In this document: positions 6,995 to 13,153 of the stretch, one piece after another
Layout: each line of letters begins with the position of its first letter
Position numbering within the stretch: position 1 is the first letter of the stretch
Assembly (NCBI GenBank): GCA_038234155.1
Contig: JBBSUT010000067.1
Coordinates: forward strand, 1 to 13,153
Length of the DNA: 13,153 nucleotides
Origin: Novosphingopyxis sp038234155
GTDB lineage: Bacteria; Pseudomonadota; Alphaproteobacteria; Sphingomonadales; Sphingomonadaceae
Reading direction: 5' to 3'
Made by a program: the position numbers and the translations under genes
The notes under the pieces: model-generated
What the model saw: only the letters and a program-made list of their open reading frames with translations
The model's database searches: none
What the model was told of the DNA's origin: nothing

Positions 6995-8521
6995 ATGCAG
7001 CACATTCTCGACCAGCTGAAAGAAAAGCGCGCACAGGCTGAACTTGGCGGCGGGCAGAAGCGGATCGATGCGCAGCATACCAAGGGCAAGCTGACTGCGC
7101 GCGAGCGGCTCGACGTGCTGCTCGATCCCGGCAGCTTCGAGGAATATGATCGCTACGTTGAGCATAATTGTGTCGATTTCGGCATGGACGAGCAGCATAT
7201 TCCGGGCGACGGTGTGGTCACCGGATCTGGGACCGTCAACGGCCGCCTGGTCTTTGTATTCAGTCAGGATTTTACCGTGTTCGGCGGATCGCTTTCCGAA
7301 CGCCATGCCGAGAAGATCTGCAAGGTGATGGATATGGCGATGAAGCTTGGCGCTCCCGTCATCGGCCTCAACGATAGCGGCGGTGCGCGCATCCAGGAAG
7401 GCGTCGCCTCGCTCGGCGGCTATGCCGAAGTGTTCCAACGCAACGTGCTCGCGTCCGGGGTGGTACCACAGCTCAGCCTGATCATGGGCCCATGTGCGGG
7501 CGGCGCGGTGTACAGCCCGGCCATGACCGACTTCATCTTCATGGTGAAGGATAGTAGCTACATGTTCGTGACCGGCCCCGATGTGGTCAAGACGGTCACC
7601 AACGAAGTCGTGACGCAAGAGGAACTGGGCGGCGCGATCACGCACACAACCAAAAGTTCGGTCGCCGATCTGGCGTTCGAGAATGATATAGAGGCGCTGC
7701 TCGGCGCGCGCGACTTCATCGATTTCATGCCGCTCTCGAACCGCGAGGAGGTGCCCGAACGGCCCACCGCCGATCCGCATGACCGGATCGAGATGGGCCT
7801 GGACCGGATCATCCCGGCCAACGCCAACCAACCCTATGACATGCATGAGGTCATCCAGAAGACGCTCGACGAGGGCGATTTCTTTGAGGTGCAGCCCGCC
7901 CATGCCGGCAACATCATCTGCGGCTTTGGCCGGATCGAGGGCCGCACGGTCGGCGTGGTTGCCAATCAGCCGATGGTGCTAGCCGGGGTGCTGGATATCA
8001 ACAGCGCCAAGAAGGCTGCACGGTTCGTGCGCTATTGCGATGCGTTCAGCATCCCAATCCTGACCTTTGTCGACGTGCCCGGCTTCCTGCCCGGCACGGC
8101 GCAAGAGCATAACGGCATCATCAAGCATGGCGCGAAACTGTTGTTCGCCTATGCCGAGGCGACCGTGCCCAAAATCACCGTCATCACGCGCAAAGCCTAT
8201 GGCGGCGCATACGACGTAATGAGCTCAAAGCATCTGCGCGGCGATCTCAATTACGCCTGGCCCACCGCCGAGATTGCGGTGATGGGCGCCAAGGGCGCGG
8301 TCGAGATCATCTTTCGCAACCAAAGCGCCGACGAAATTGCTGAGCGCACCCGGGAATATGAAGCGCGCTTCGCCAATCCGTTCGTGGCCGCGAGCAAAGG
8401 TTTCATCGACGAGGTAATCATGCCGCATTCCACGCGGCTGCGCATTGCCAGCGGTCTACGAAAGCTGCGGACGAAGCAGCTCGAAAACCCATGGAAGAAG
8501 CATGACAACATTCCGCTGTGA
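6995..8521 (+). CDS. pccB: Propionyl-CoA carboxylase, beta (carboxyltransferase) subunit
   Basis: Transfers CO2 from carboxybiotin to propionyl-CoA, giving (S)-methylmalonyl-CoA; it works with a biotin-carrying alpha subunit not in this window. It has 508 residues, typical for the family. The N-terminal crotonase-like half has the CoA/oxyanion glycines in SGGARIQEGVASLGGY (128-143) and PCAGGAVYSPAMTDF (166-180). The C-terminal half has DVPGFLPGTAQEHNGIIKHGAK (360-381) and the biotin pocket KAYGGAYDVM (400-409), with GDLNYAWPTAEIAVMGAKGAVEI near 416-438. Close relatives act on acetyl-, propionyl- or methylcrotonyl-CoA; the mce and mutase neighbours decide for propionyl-CoA. ATG 6995 has GGGGA six nt upstream and gives the usual N-terminus MQHILDQLKEKR. 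An in-frame GTG at 6920 with a stronger AAGGAG would add 25 basic residues and is the alternative. Confidence 0.93.
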   Translation: MQHILDQLKEKRAQAELGGGQKRIDAQHTKGKLTARERLDVLLDPGSFEEYDRYVEHNCVDFGMDEQHIPGDGVVTGSGTVNGRLVFVFSQDFTVFGGSLSERHAEKICKVMDMAMKLGAPVIGLNDSGGARIQEGVASLGGYAEVFQRNVLASGVVPQLSLIMGPCAGGAVYSPAMTDFIFMVKDSSYMFVTGPDVVKTVTNEVVTQEELGGAITHTTKSSVADLAFENDIEALLGARDFIDFMPLSNREEVPERPTADPHDRIEMGLDRIIPANANQPYDMHEVIQKTLDEGDFFEVQPAHAGNIICGFGRIEGRTVGVVANQPMVLAGVLDINSAKKAARFVRYCDAFSIPILTFVDVPGFLPGTAQEHNGIIKHGAKLLFAYAEATVPKITVITRKAYGGAYDVMSSKHLRGDLNYAWPTAEIAVMGAKGAVEIIFRNQSADEIAERTREYEARFANPFVAASKGFIDEVIMPHSTRLRIASGLRKLRTKQLENPWKKHDNIPL

Positions 8522-8757
8522 ATGAAATCGCGACCATGGGCAAAAATAGGATCATTGGCCAATTTTTGTCCGCAGTCATTTGGTTTGCTTCTGTGATCGT
8601 CCGGTTTGAAAATGAGCGATATGCTTGCAAGTTAGGCCTTTGCGGTAGCTAGAAACCATCTGGGCCTAAATCTCTATTGGAGCGCGATAAATATATTGAA
8701 AATATCGAGACGCGCACTTCAGCCATATATCACCTCAACTTATGGACTTAACTTGTA
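8522..8757 (+). promoter_or_regulatory. AT-rich leader between pccB and mce, probable promoter region
   Basis: This 236-bp gap is much poorer in G+C than its surroundings (by hand, 25 G/C of 60 in 8641-8700). It contains the dyad CGATA (8685-8689) N13 TATCG (8703-8707) about 50 bp before the mce start. A poor sigma70-like pair, TTGGAG at 8677 and AAATAT at 8700 with a 17-bp spacer, overlaps it. A 38-codon frame at 8536-8652 lacks a ribosome binding site. I infer a separate promoter for mce and the genes behind it; no box is strong. Confidence 0.35.
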
Positions 8758-9177
8758 ATGAAACTAGGCCCACTGAACCATATCGGCGTCGCGACGCCGT
8801 CGATTGCCGACAGCATGGCGTTCTGGCGCGATGTCATGGGCGCCACGCAGATCGGGGAGCCGTTCGACATGCCGACGCAGGGCGTAACGATATGTTTCGT
8901 AGATGCTCCGAACTGCCAGATCGAACTGATCGAGCCGCTGGGCGAGGACAGTCCGATCCACGGGTTCCTGAAGAACAATCCGCTCGGCGGGCAGCATCAT
9001 GTCTGTTTCGAGGTGCCCGATATCCACGCCGCCAAGTCTGAATTCGAGGCGGCGGGCAAGCGCGTGCTCGGCGAGCCGCGGATCGGCGCGCACGGCACTT
9101 TGATCTTCTTCGTGCACCCGAAGGACATGGGCGGGATGCTGACCGAGATCATGGAGACGCCGAAGAAGGCGGATTGA
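8758..9177 (+). CDS. mce: Methylmalonyl-CoA epimerase
   Basis: Interconverts the (S) and (R) forms of methylmalonyl-CoA, linking propionyl-CoA carboxylase to the mutase. It has 139 residues, the usual size of this two-module VOC-fold enzyme. Visible hallmarks are NHIGVATPS at the N-terminus with metal ligand His8, LIEPLGEDSPIHGFL (57-71), GGQHHVCFEVPDI (77-89) with His80 or His81, and the ending IGAHGTLIFFVHPKDMGG with MLTEIM carrying Glu130. I recall the human enzyme as having nearly the same closing motif. The start ATG 8758 is the only sensible one; the Shine-Dalgarno is poor. It lies 236 bp after pccB and 92 bp before the isomerase gene, with the mutase gene further on, which confirms the pathway. 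Confidence 0.96.
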   Translation: MKLGPLNHIGVATPSIADSMAFWRDVMGATQIGEPFDMPTQGVTICFVDAPNCQIELIEPLGEDSPIHGFLKNNPLGGQHHVCFEVPDIHAAKSEFEAAGKRVLGEPRIGAHGTLIFFVHPKDMGGMLTEIMETPKKAD

Positions 9178-9192
9178 AACTTAGGTCCTTTA

Positions 9193-9213
9193 GTGCTGAG
9201 CTTGTCGAAGCAC
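9193..9213 (-). repeat. REP-like palindrome, copy 1 (inverted)
   Basis: A 21-bp imperfect palindrome with GTGCT/AGCAC arms and the core GAGCTTGTCGAAG. Its reverse complement matches the core CTTCGACA.GCTC of the copies at 9235 and 10125, while its arms differ in sequence but still pair. It sits in the gap between mce and the isomerase gene. Confidence 0.75.
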
Positions 9214-9234
9214 AGTCCTCCTCATCGATAGAAC

Positions 9235-9255
9235 GCCCTTCGACAGGCTCGGGGC
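9235..9255 (+). repeat. REP-like palindrome, copy 2
   Basis: GCCC arm, core CTTCGACAGGCTC, then GGGGC. It stands opposite in orientation to copy 1, 21 bp away, so the two can also fold on each other into a longer hairpin. It ends 14 nt before the ATG of the isomerase gene, just ahead of its ribosome binding site GGAG (9259-9262). Confidence 0.8.
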
Positions 9256-9269
9256 TACGGAGTAAATAT

Positions 9270-10067
9270 ATGACCTATGAAACGATCCGCCTCGCGATCG
9301 ACGAGGACGCGCATGTCGCAACCATCACGCTTGACCGGCCTGAGCGGCTGAACGCCGCGCCCCCGGAAATGGCCGATGAACTGGTCCATGCGCTGGACGC
9401 CGGGCTGGCGCACCGTATGCGCGCGGTGGTTATCACCGGCGAGGGCAGGGCGTTTTGTTCTGGCGCCGATCTGGCAAGCGGCCGCAATCGTAGTGCCGGG
9501 ATGGGCGGAGACGCCGCGCATGGATCGCTCACGCAGCATTATAATCCGATGATACAAAAGCTGGCCGATTTGCCGGTGCCGCTTATCACGGCGATCAACG
9601 GGCCAGCGGCGGGGATCGGCTGCTCAATTGCGCTGTCGGGCGATTTTGTGCTGGCCGGGCGATCGGCCTATTTCCTGCAGGCTTTTGTCAATATCGGTCT
9701 GGTGCCCGATGGCGGGGCGAGCTGGACGCTGCCGAGGCTGATAGGCAAGGCGCGCGCGTTCGAGATGATGATGCTGGGCGAGAAGATCGATGCGGCGAAG
9801 GCGCTCGGTTGGGGCATGATCTATGGAGTGGTGGACGATGCCGTGCTGGTGGAAGAGGCCACTGCATTGGCGCAGCGGCTGGCCAGAGGCCCCACAAAGG
9901 CGCTCGGCCTAATGCGGCGCTGCGCAACGGAAAATCTCGACCGGGATTTTGCCGATGCACTTGCTGCCGAAGCCGATGCCCAGCGCGCTGCTGGCAATAG
10001 CGAAGATGCGCGCACCGGTGCGGTGGCTTTTTTGAAGAAAGAGAAACCGCAATTCGCGGGGAAGTGA
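9270..10067 (+). CDS. Enoyl-CoA hydratase/isomerase family protein, PaaG-like
   Basis: Crotonase-fold enzyme of 265 residues acting on an acyl-CoA. The oxyanion-hole regions are FCSGADLASG (62-71) and NGPAAGIGCSIALSGD (110-125). The stretch NIGLVPDGG (141-149), the following WTLPRLIGKARAF, and the C-terminus PQFAGK resemble E. coli PaaG, the ring-1,2-epoxyphenylacetyl-CoA isomerase; Asp147 falls in the LxPD motif expected to carry its catalytic Asp. The first hydratase Glu of classical crotonase (GGCELA) is replaced by Ser119, so plain hydratase activity is unlikely. No other phenylacetate genes are nearby; the gene sits between mce and the mutase. The real substrate is unknown, and paaG is not assigned for that reason. 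ATG 9270 has GGAG seven nt upstream. Confidence 0.85.
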   Translation: MTYETIRLAIDEDAHVATITLDRPERLNAAPPEMADELVHALDAGLAHRMRAVVITGEGRAFCSGADLASGRNRSAGMGGDAAHGSLTQHYNPMIQKLADLPVPLITAINGPAAGIGCSIALSGDFVLAGRSAYFLQAFVNIGLVPDGGASWTLPRLIGKARAFEMMMLGEKIDAAKALGWGMIYGVVDDAVLVEEATALAQRLARGPTKALGLMRRCATENLDRDFADALAAEADAQRAAGNSEDARTGAVAFLKKEKPQFAGK

Positions 10068-10116
10068 TCTCAACCCAGATCTGCAGCTCTGCGCTCGTCG
10101 ACGGCCGCGTCTCTAA

Positions 10117-10150
10117 CGCAAAACGCCCTTCGACAGGCTCAGGGCTTGCG
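10117..10150 (+). repeat. REP-like palindrome, copy 3, with extended stem before the mutase gene
   Basis: The 21-bp unit at 10125-10145 has GCCC/GGGC arms and the core CTTCGACAGGCTC. Here the stem extends outward: CGCAA (10117-10121) pairs with TTGCG (10146-10150) across an AAC bulge. The structure ends 5 nt before the GAGGG (10156-10160) that serves the mutase gene. The same repeat precedes the isomerase gene at 9235. Confidence 0.8.
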
Positions 10151-10163
10151 GTTACGAGGGACT

Positions 10164-12299
10164 ATGACCGACAAACCGACCTACTCCGATTGGAAAATTC
10201 GCGCTGACAAAGAGGTGAAGGGCCGCGATCTGACGCGCGAGACCCCGGAGGGGATCACCGTCAAGCCGCTCTACACCAGCGCCGATGCGATCGATCCGGG
10301 ACTGCCTGGGTTCGAGCCCTATACGCGCGGGCCCTATGCCTCGATGTACACCGGACGCCCATGGACGATCCGCCAATATGCGGGCTTCTCCACCGCCGAG
10401 GAATCGAACGCTTTCTATCGCCGCAACCTGGCCGCCGGACAGAAGGGGCTATCGGTTGCCTTCGATCTGGCCACGCACCGCGGCTATGACAGCGATCATC
10501 CGCGCGTCACCGGAGACGTCGGCAAAGCGGGCGTGGCCATCGACACGCTGGCCGACATGAAGATTCTGTTCGACCAGATTCCGCTGGATCAGATGAGCGT
10601 GTCGATGACCATGAACGGCGCGGTATTGCCGGTGCTCGCATTCTACATCGTCGCTGCCGAGGAGCAGGGCGTCGACCAGAAGCAGCTGTCCGGTACCATC
10701 CAGAACGATATCCTGAAGGAGTTCATGGTCCGCAACACCTATATCTATCCGCCCGAGCCCAGCATGCGGATTGTGGCTGACATCATCGCCTACACCGCCG
10801 AGCATATGCCGCGCTTCAACAGCATTTCGATCAGCGGCTATCACATGCATGAGGCCGGGGCGACGGCGGTGCAAGAGCTGGCCTATACGCTCGCCGACGG
10901 CATGGAATATGTCCGCGCGGCTATGGCCAAGGGCCTGCCGGTCGATAGCTTCGCGCCGCGCCTCAGCTTCTTCTGGGGCATCGGCATGAACTTCTTCATG
11001 GAAGTCGCCAAGTTGCGGGCCGCGCGCAAGCTGTGGTTCGACATCATGGATGATTTCGGCGCGCAGGACCCCAAGTCCAAGATGTTGCGCACGCATTGCC
11101 AAACCAGCGGTGTCTCGCTGACCGAGCAGGACCCGTACAACAACGTCGTGCGCACCACTATCGAGGCGATGGCCGCCACGCTGGGCGGTACGCAGAGCCT
11201 TCACACCAACAGTTTCGATGAGGCGGTGGCGCTGCCGACCGACCGCTCCGCGCGTATCGCGCGCAACACGCAGCTGATCCTGCAGGAAGAGGCCGGCATC
11301 ACCGATGTCGCCGATCCGCTGGGCGGAAGCTATTATGTCGAAAGCCTGACGCAAGCGCTGGTCGACAAAGCGCGTGAGCTGATCGACGAGGTCGAGGCGG
11401 CAGGCGGCATGACCAAGGCCGTCGCCGAGGGGCTGCCCAAACGCCATATCGAGGAGGCCGCCGCGGGCAAGGCCGCCGCGATCGACCGCGGCGAGCAGGT
11501 CATCGTAGGCGTCAACAAATATCGTCTTCCGGAAGAGGACGCGATGGATACGCTGGACATCGACAATGCCCGTGTCCGGCGCGACCAGATCAGGCGGATA
11601 GAACGTACCCGCAACGAACGGGACGCGGACGCGGCGAAGCAGGCGCTGGATACATTGCGCGGCGGCGCCAAGGGCGACGCCAACCTGCTGGCGCTGTGCG
11701 TGGAAGCTGCGCGCGCGCGCTGTACGCTCGGCGAAATGTCCTCCGCGATGGAGGATGTGTTCGGGCGTTTTGACACCGTGCCAACACCCGTAAGCGGCAT
11801 CTATGGCGGCGCGTACAAGGACGATCCACGCTGGCTGCGCGCGGGCGACGGAGTCGATGCGGTAGAGCGGCGTCTCGGCCGCAAACCGCGCATGATGGTC
11901 GCAAAAATGGGGCAGGACGGGCATGATCGTGGGGCCAATCTGGTGGCCTCCGCCTTTGCCGATCTTGGTTTCGAGATCGTCAGCGGACCTTTGTTCCAGA
12001 CGCCGGGCGAGGCGGCCGGCTGGGCTGTGGACAAAGATGTGGATATCATCGGCGCAAGTTCGCTCGCCGCCGGTCATATGACGTTGATCCCGGAGCTCAT
12101 TGCAAAGCTGGCAGACGCCGGGCGTGCCGACATCAAGGTCATTGCTGGCGGCGTCATCCCGCCCAAGGATTATGAGTTCCTGCGCGAGGCGGGCGTGCAG
12201 GCGATCTTCGGTCCGGGCACCAACCTGGTCGAGGCGGCGGGCGAGGTGTTGCAGCTGCTCGGCCACAATTTGCCTCCGCTGGAGGAAGCCGCGGAATAA
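10164..12299 (+). CDS. scpA: Methylmalonyl-CoA mutase, adenosylcobalamin-dependent
   Basis: Rearranges (R)-methylmalonyl-CoA to succinyl-CoA by a radical mechanism with adenosylcobalamin, the last step bringing propionyl-CoA into the TCA cycle. It has 711 residues, the full-length single-chain catalytic type. The N-terminal TIM barrel shows RPWTIRQYAGFSTAEESN (65-82), VAFDLATHRGYDSDHPRV (98-115), MTMNGAVLP (149-157) and the active-site stretch ISGYHMHEAGA (223-233). The C-terminal B12 domain has KMGQDGHDRGANL (581-593) with cobalt ligand His587, GASSLAAGH (630-638) and AGGVIPP (661-667). ATG 10164 has GAGGG three nt upstream. No cobalamin riboswitch and no MeaB chaperone gene are visible. The stop lies 7 bp before the DUF3445 gene, suggesting one transcript. 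Some genomes call it mcmA or mutB. Confidence 0.97.
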   Translation: MTDKPTYSDWKIRADKEVKGRDLTRETPEGITVKPLYTSADAIDPGLPGFEPYTRGPYASMYTGRPWTIRQYAGFSTAEESNAFYRRNLAAGQKGLSVAFDLATHRGYDSDHPRVTGDVGKAGVAIDTLADMKILFDQIPLDQMSVSMTMNGAVLPVLAFYIVAAEEQGVDQKQLSGTIQNDILKEFMVRNTYIYPPEPSMRIVADIIAYTAEHMPRFNSISISGYHMHEAGATAVQELAYTLADGMEYVRAAMAKGLPVDSFAPRLSFFWGIGMNFFMEVAKLRAARKLWFDIMDDFGAQDPKSKMLRTHCQTSGVSLTEQDPYNNVVRTTIEAMAATLGGTQSLHTNSFDEAVALPTDRSARIARNTQLILQEEAGITDVADPLGGSYYVESLTQALVDKARELIDEVEAAGGMTKAVAEGLPKRHIEEAAAGKAAAIDRGEQVIVGVNKYRLPEEDAMDTLDIDNARVRRDQIRRIERTRNERDADAAKQALDTLRGGAKGDANLLALCVEAARARCTLGEMSSAMEDVFGRFDTVPTPVSGIYGGAYKDDPRWLRAGDGVDAVERRLGRKPRMMVAKMGQDGHDRGANLVASAFADLGFEIVSGPLFQTPGEAAGWAVDKDVDIIGASSLAAGHMTLIPELIAKLADAGRADIKVIAGGVIPPKDYEFLREAGVQAIFGPGTNLVEAAGEVLQLLGHNLPPLEEAAE

Positions 12300-12306
12300 C
12301 GGATCA

Positions 12307-13116
12307 ATGACCCTCGGCTATTCCGTCGATGAGTTGCTGCCCAAGGCGCGGGGCGGGGGGCAGCTCAAAATGGGACTGGTTGCGCTGTCCGAAGATGAAT
12401 GGCTCCAGCCCAGGCCGGACCTGAGCGCGCGCGCGCAAGGCTTTGCTGATTTTCCGGAAGCCGTGCAGCTGTCGCCCCAGGGCGAAGCACCGGGGCGCGA
12501 GCTGGCCGCGATGCTCGGTATCGAGGGTGATCTTCCGAAAGCCGCCAGAGCGCATTGGGAGGATATGTGCCTGCTCACGCGCCGCGAGGGTGAAGACGTT
12601 TACCGCCTCGTGGGCGCCGCCGTCGCCTTTCCTTCCGACTGGCGACCTGCCGACAAAATTGGTCTGCCGCTGGCCGCGATGCACGCGCCGATTCAGGGCT
12701 TTGCCGAGCAGCTCGCCAGCGGCGTGGATCACTTCATGGCCCGGCTACGCCCCGGGCGGCTGTTCGGCCGCTGCAACTGGTTCATCACGCCAACCTCTGC
12801 GCTGCGCTGGATCGCCGATACGGCTTCGGGCGAGACATTTGCTCATGTCACCGCCGCCAATGCAGGCGAGACGCTGTTCGTGCGGTCCGAACGCCAGACG
12901 CTGCGCCGCCTGCCGGAGACGGGCGCTATCCTGTTCACCATCGGCGTTTATATCGCGCCGCTCGGCACGCTTTGCCAGTCCAATATCGCGCGGCTGGCGG
13001 ACGGCGTTCAGGCGCTGGTGGCGGGCGAGGGCAATCGGCGGGGCTCCCCGCAATATGCCGCCGCGCTGCAGGGGTTTGCGGAACGGCGCGGGGCCGCTAT
13101 CACGCCTGCACCATGA
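12307..13116 (+). CDS. DUF3445 protein, heme-dependent oxidative N-demethylase family
   Basis: A 269-residue soluble protein of the DUF3445 family, whose studied members include the DmmA subunit of dimethylamine monooxygenase and a heme-dependent oxidative N-demethylase. Family traits seen are KMGLVALSEDEWLQP (21-35), the block WEDMCLLTRRE (84-94), YRLVGAAVAFPSDWRPADKIGLPLAAMHAPI (99-129) with FPS and a conserved His126, DHFMARLRPGR (141-151), RSERQTLRRLP (193-203) and FTIGVYIAPL (210-219). The last segments are typical heme-pocket motifs of the family as I remember it. The usual reductase partners of DmmA are not present, so the substrate and the electron donor are unknown. It is 7 bp after the mutase gene, and its TGA overlaps the next start as ATGA, so it is probably co-translated with bioB. 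Confidence 0.82.
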   Translation: MTLGYSVDELLPKARGGGQLKMGLVALSEDEWLQPRPDLSARAQGFADFPEAVQLSPQGEAPGRELAAMLGIEGDLPKAARAHWEDMCLLTRREGEDVYRLVGAAVAFPSDWRPADKIGLPLAAMHAPIQGFAEQLASGVDHFMARLRPGRLFGRCNWFITPTSALRWIADTASGETFAHVTAANAGETLFVRSERQTLRRLPETGAILFTIGVYIAPLGTLCQSNIARLADGVQALVAGEGNRRGSPQYAAALQGFAERRGAAITPAP

Positions 13117-13153
13117 CCGATATCCGAACCGACTGGACCCGCGACGAGATCGC
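13113..13153 (+). CDS. bioB: Probable biotin synthase, N-terminal fragment (3' end outside the window)
   Basis: ATG 13113 overlaps the DUF3445 stop as ATGA. Only MTDIRTDWTRDEI is readable before the window ends. The pattern I-R-x-D-W-T-R-x-E-I matches the usual beginning of alphaproteobacterial BioB, a radical SAM enzyme that inserts sulfur into dethiobiotin. The assignment fits the neighbourhood, because propionyl-CoA carboxylase needs biotin. With 13 codons it stays tentative; the CxxxCxxC cluster motif would lie just outside. Confidence 0.55.
   Translation, partial: MTDIRTDWTRDEI

Noticed and set aside
6770..7903. A 377-codon open frame on the minus strand.
   Set aside because: It is antisense to the leader and first half of pccB, with no family motif.
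10068..10163. A cobalamin riboswitch before the B12-dependent mutase.
   Set aside because: The gap is only 96 bp and shows no B12-box-like sequence. The mutase uses B12 rather than making it, so none is needed.
10449..12266. A 605-codon open frame on the minus strand.
   Set aside because: It is the complement of the methylmalonyl-CoA mutase gene. GC-rich codon bias keeps the opposite frame open, and the protein has no recognisable motif.
1..13153. A CRISPR array, tRNA, insertion sequence, toxin-antitoxin pair or defence island.
   Set aside because: I found no spaced repeats, cloverleaf sequence, transposase motif or small paired genes; nearly all of the window is explained by housekeeping and metabolic genes.

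Overview
The window is GC-rich, densely packed bacterial DNA, and the gene families and gene order fit an alphaproteobacterium of the Sphingomonadales (Sphingomonas/Erythrobacter type). The pointers are a topoisomerase I with a long lysine/alanine/proline tail, a lepB-rnc-era cluster, a glutathione reductase with the CVIRGCVPKK active site, and copies of a short palindrome with the core CTTCGACAGGCTC that I recall as common in this group. The taxonomy is an inference from protein flavour; no rRNA or other marker is present.

Left part (1-3836). The window opens inside the 3' end of topA. Directly behind it, with a good ribosome binding site, lies a gene for a small exported protein with two TonB-C-like repeats. 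It is interrupted by one in-frame TAG soon after the predicted signal peptide, while the rest of the frame stays open. Converging on it from the right is a minus-strand operon, lepB-rnc-era, with start and stop codons overlapping at both junctions: signal peptidase I, RNase III and the Era GTPase.

Middle part (3837-6781). Divergent from lepB is pgi (glucose-6-phosphate isomerase), followed by gor (glutathione reductase). The Pgi has Gly where E. coli Pgi has its catalytic Glu. A 12-bp perfect palindrome occupies the ribosome-binding region of gor.

Right part (6995-13153) is a propionyl-CoA catabolism block on the plus strand: pccB (propionyl-CoA carboxylase beta), mce (methylmalonyl-CoA epimerase), a PaaG-like enoyl-CoA hydratase/isomerase, scpA/mcm (B12-dependent methylmalonyl-CoA mutase), a DUF3445 protein of the heme-dependent oxidative N-demethylase family, and the first 13 codons of what looks like bioB. 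Together these take propionyl-CoA to (S)-methylmalonyl-CoA (PccB with an alpha subunit outside the window), then to the R epimer, then to succinyl-CoA. BioB would make the biotin that the carboxylase needs. The PaaG-like and DUF3445 genes have no assigned step in this route and are the least explained members. Short palindromes of one family stand just in front of the isomerase and mutase genes.

I saw no tRNA, rRNA, CRISPR array, insertion sequence, prophage gene or cobalamin riboswitch. Nothing here is clearly a new defence or mobile system. The points most worth a second look are the interrupted TonB-C-like gene, the Pgi substitution, the palindrome family, and the two unexplained genes in the methylmalonyl block.
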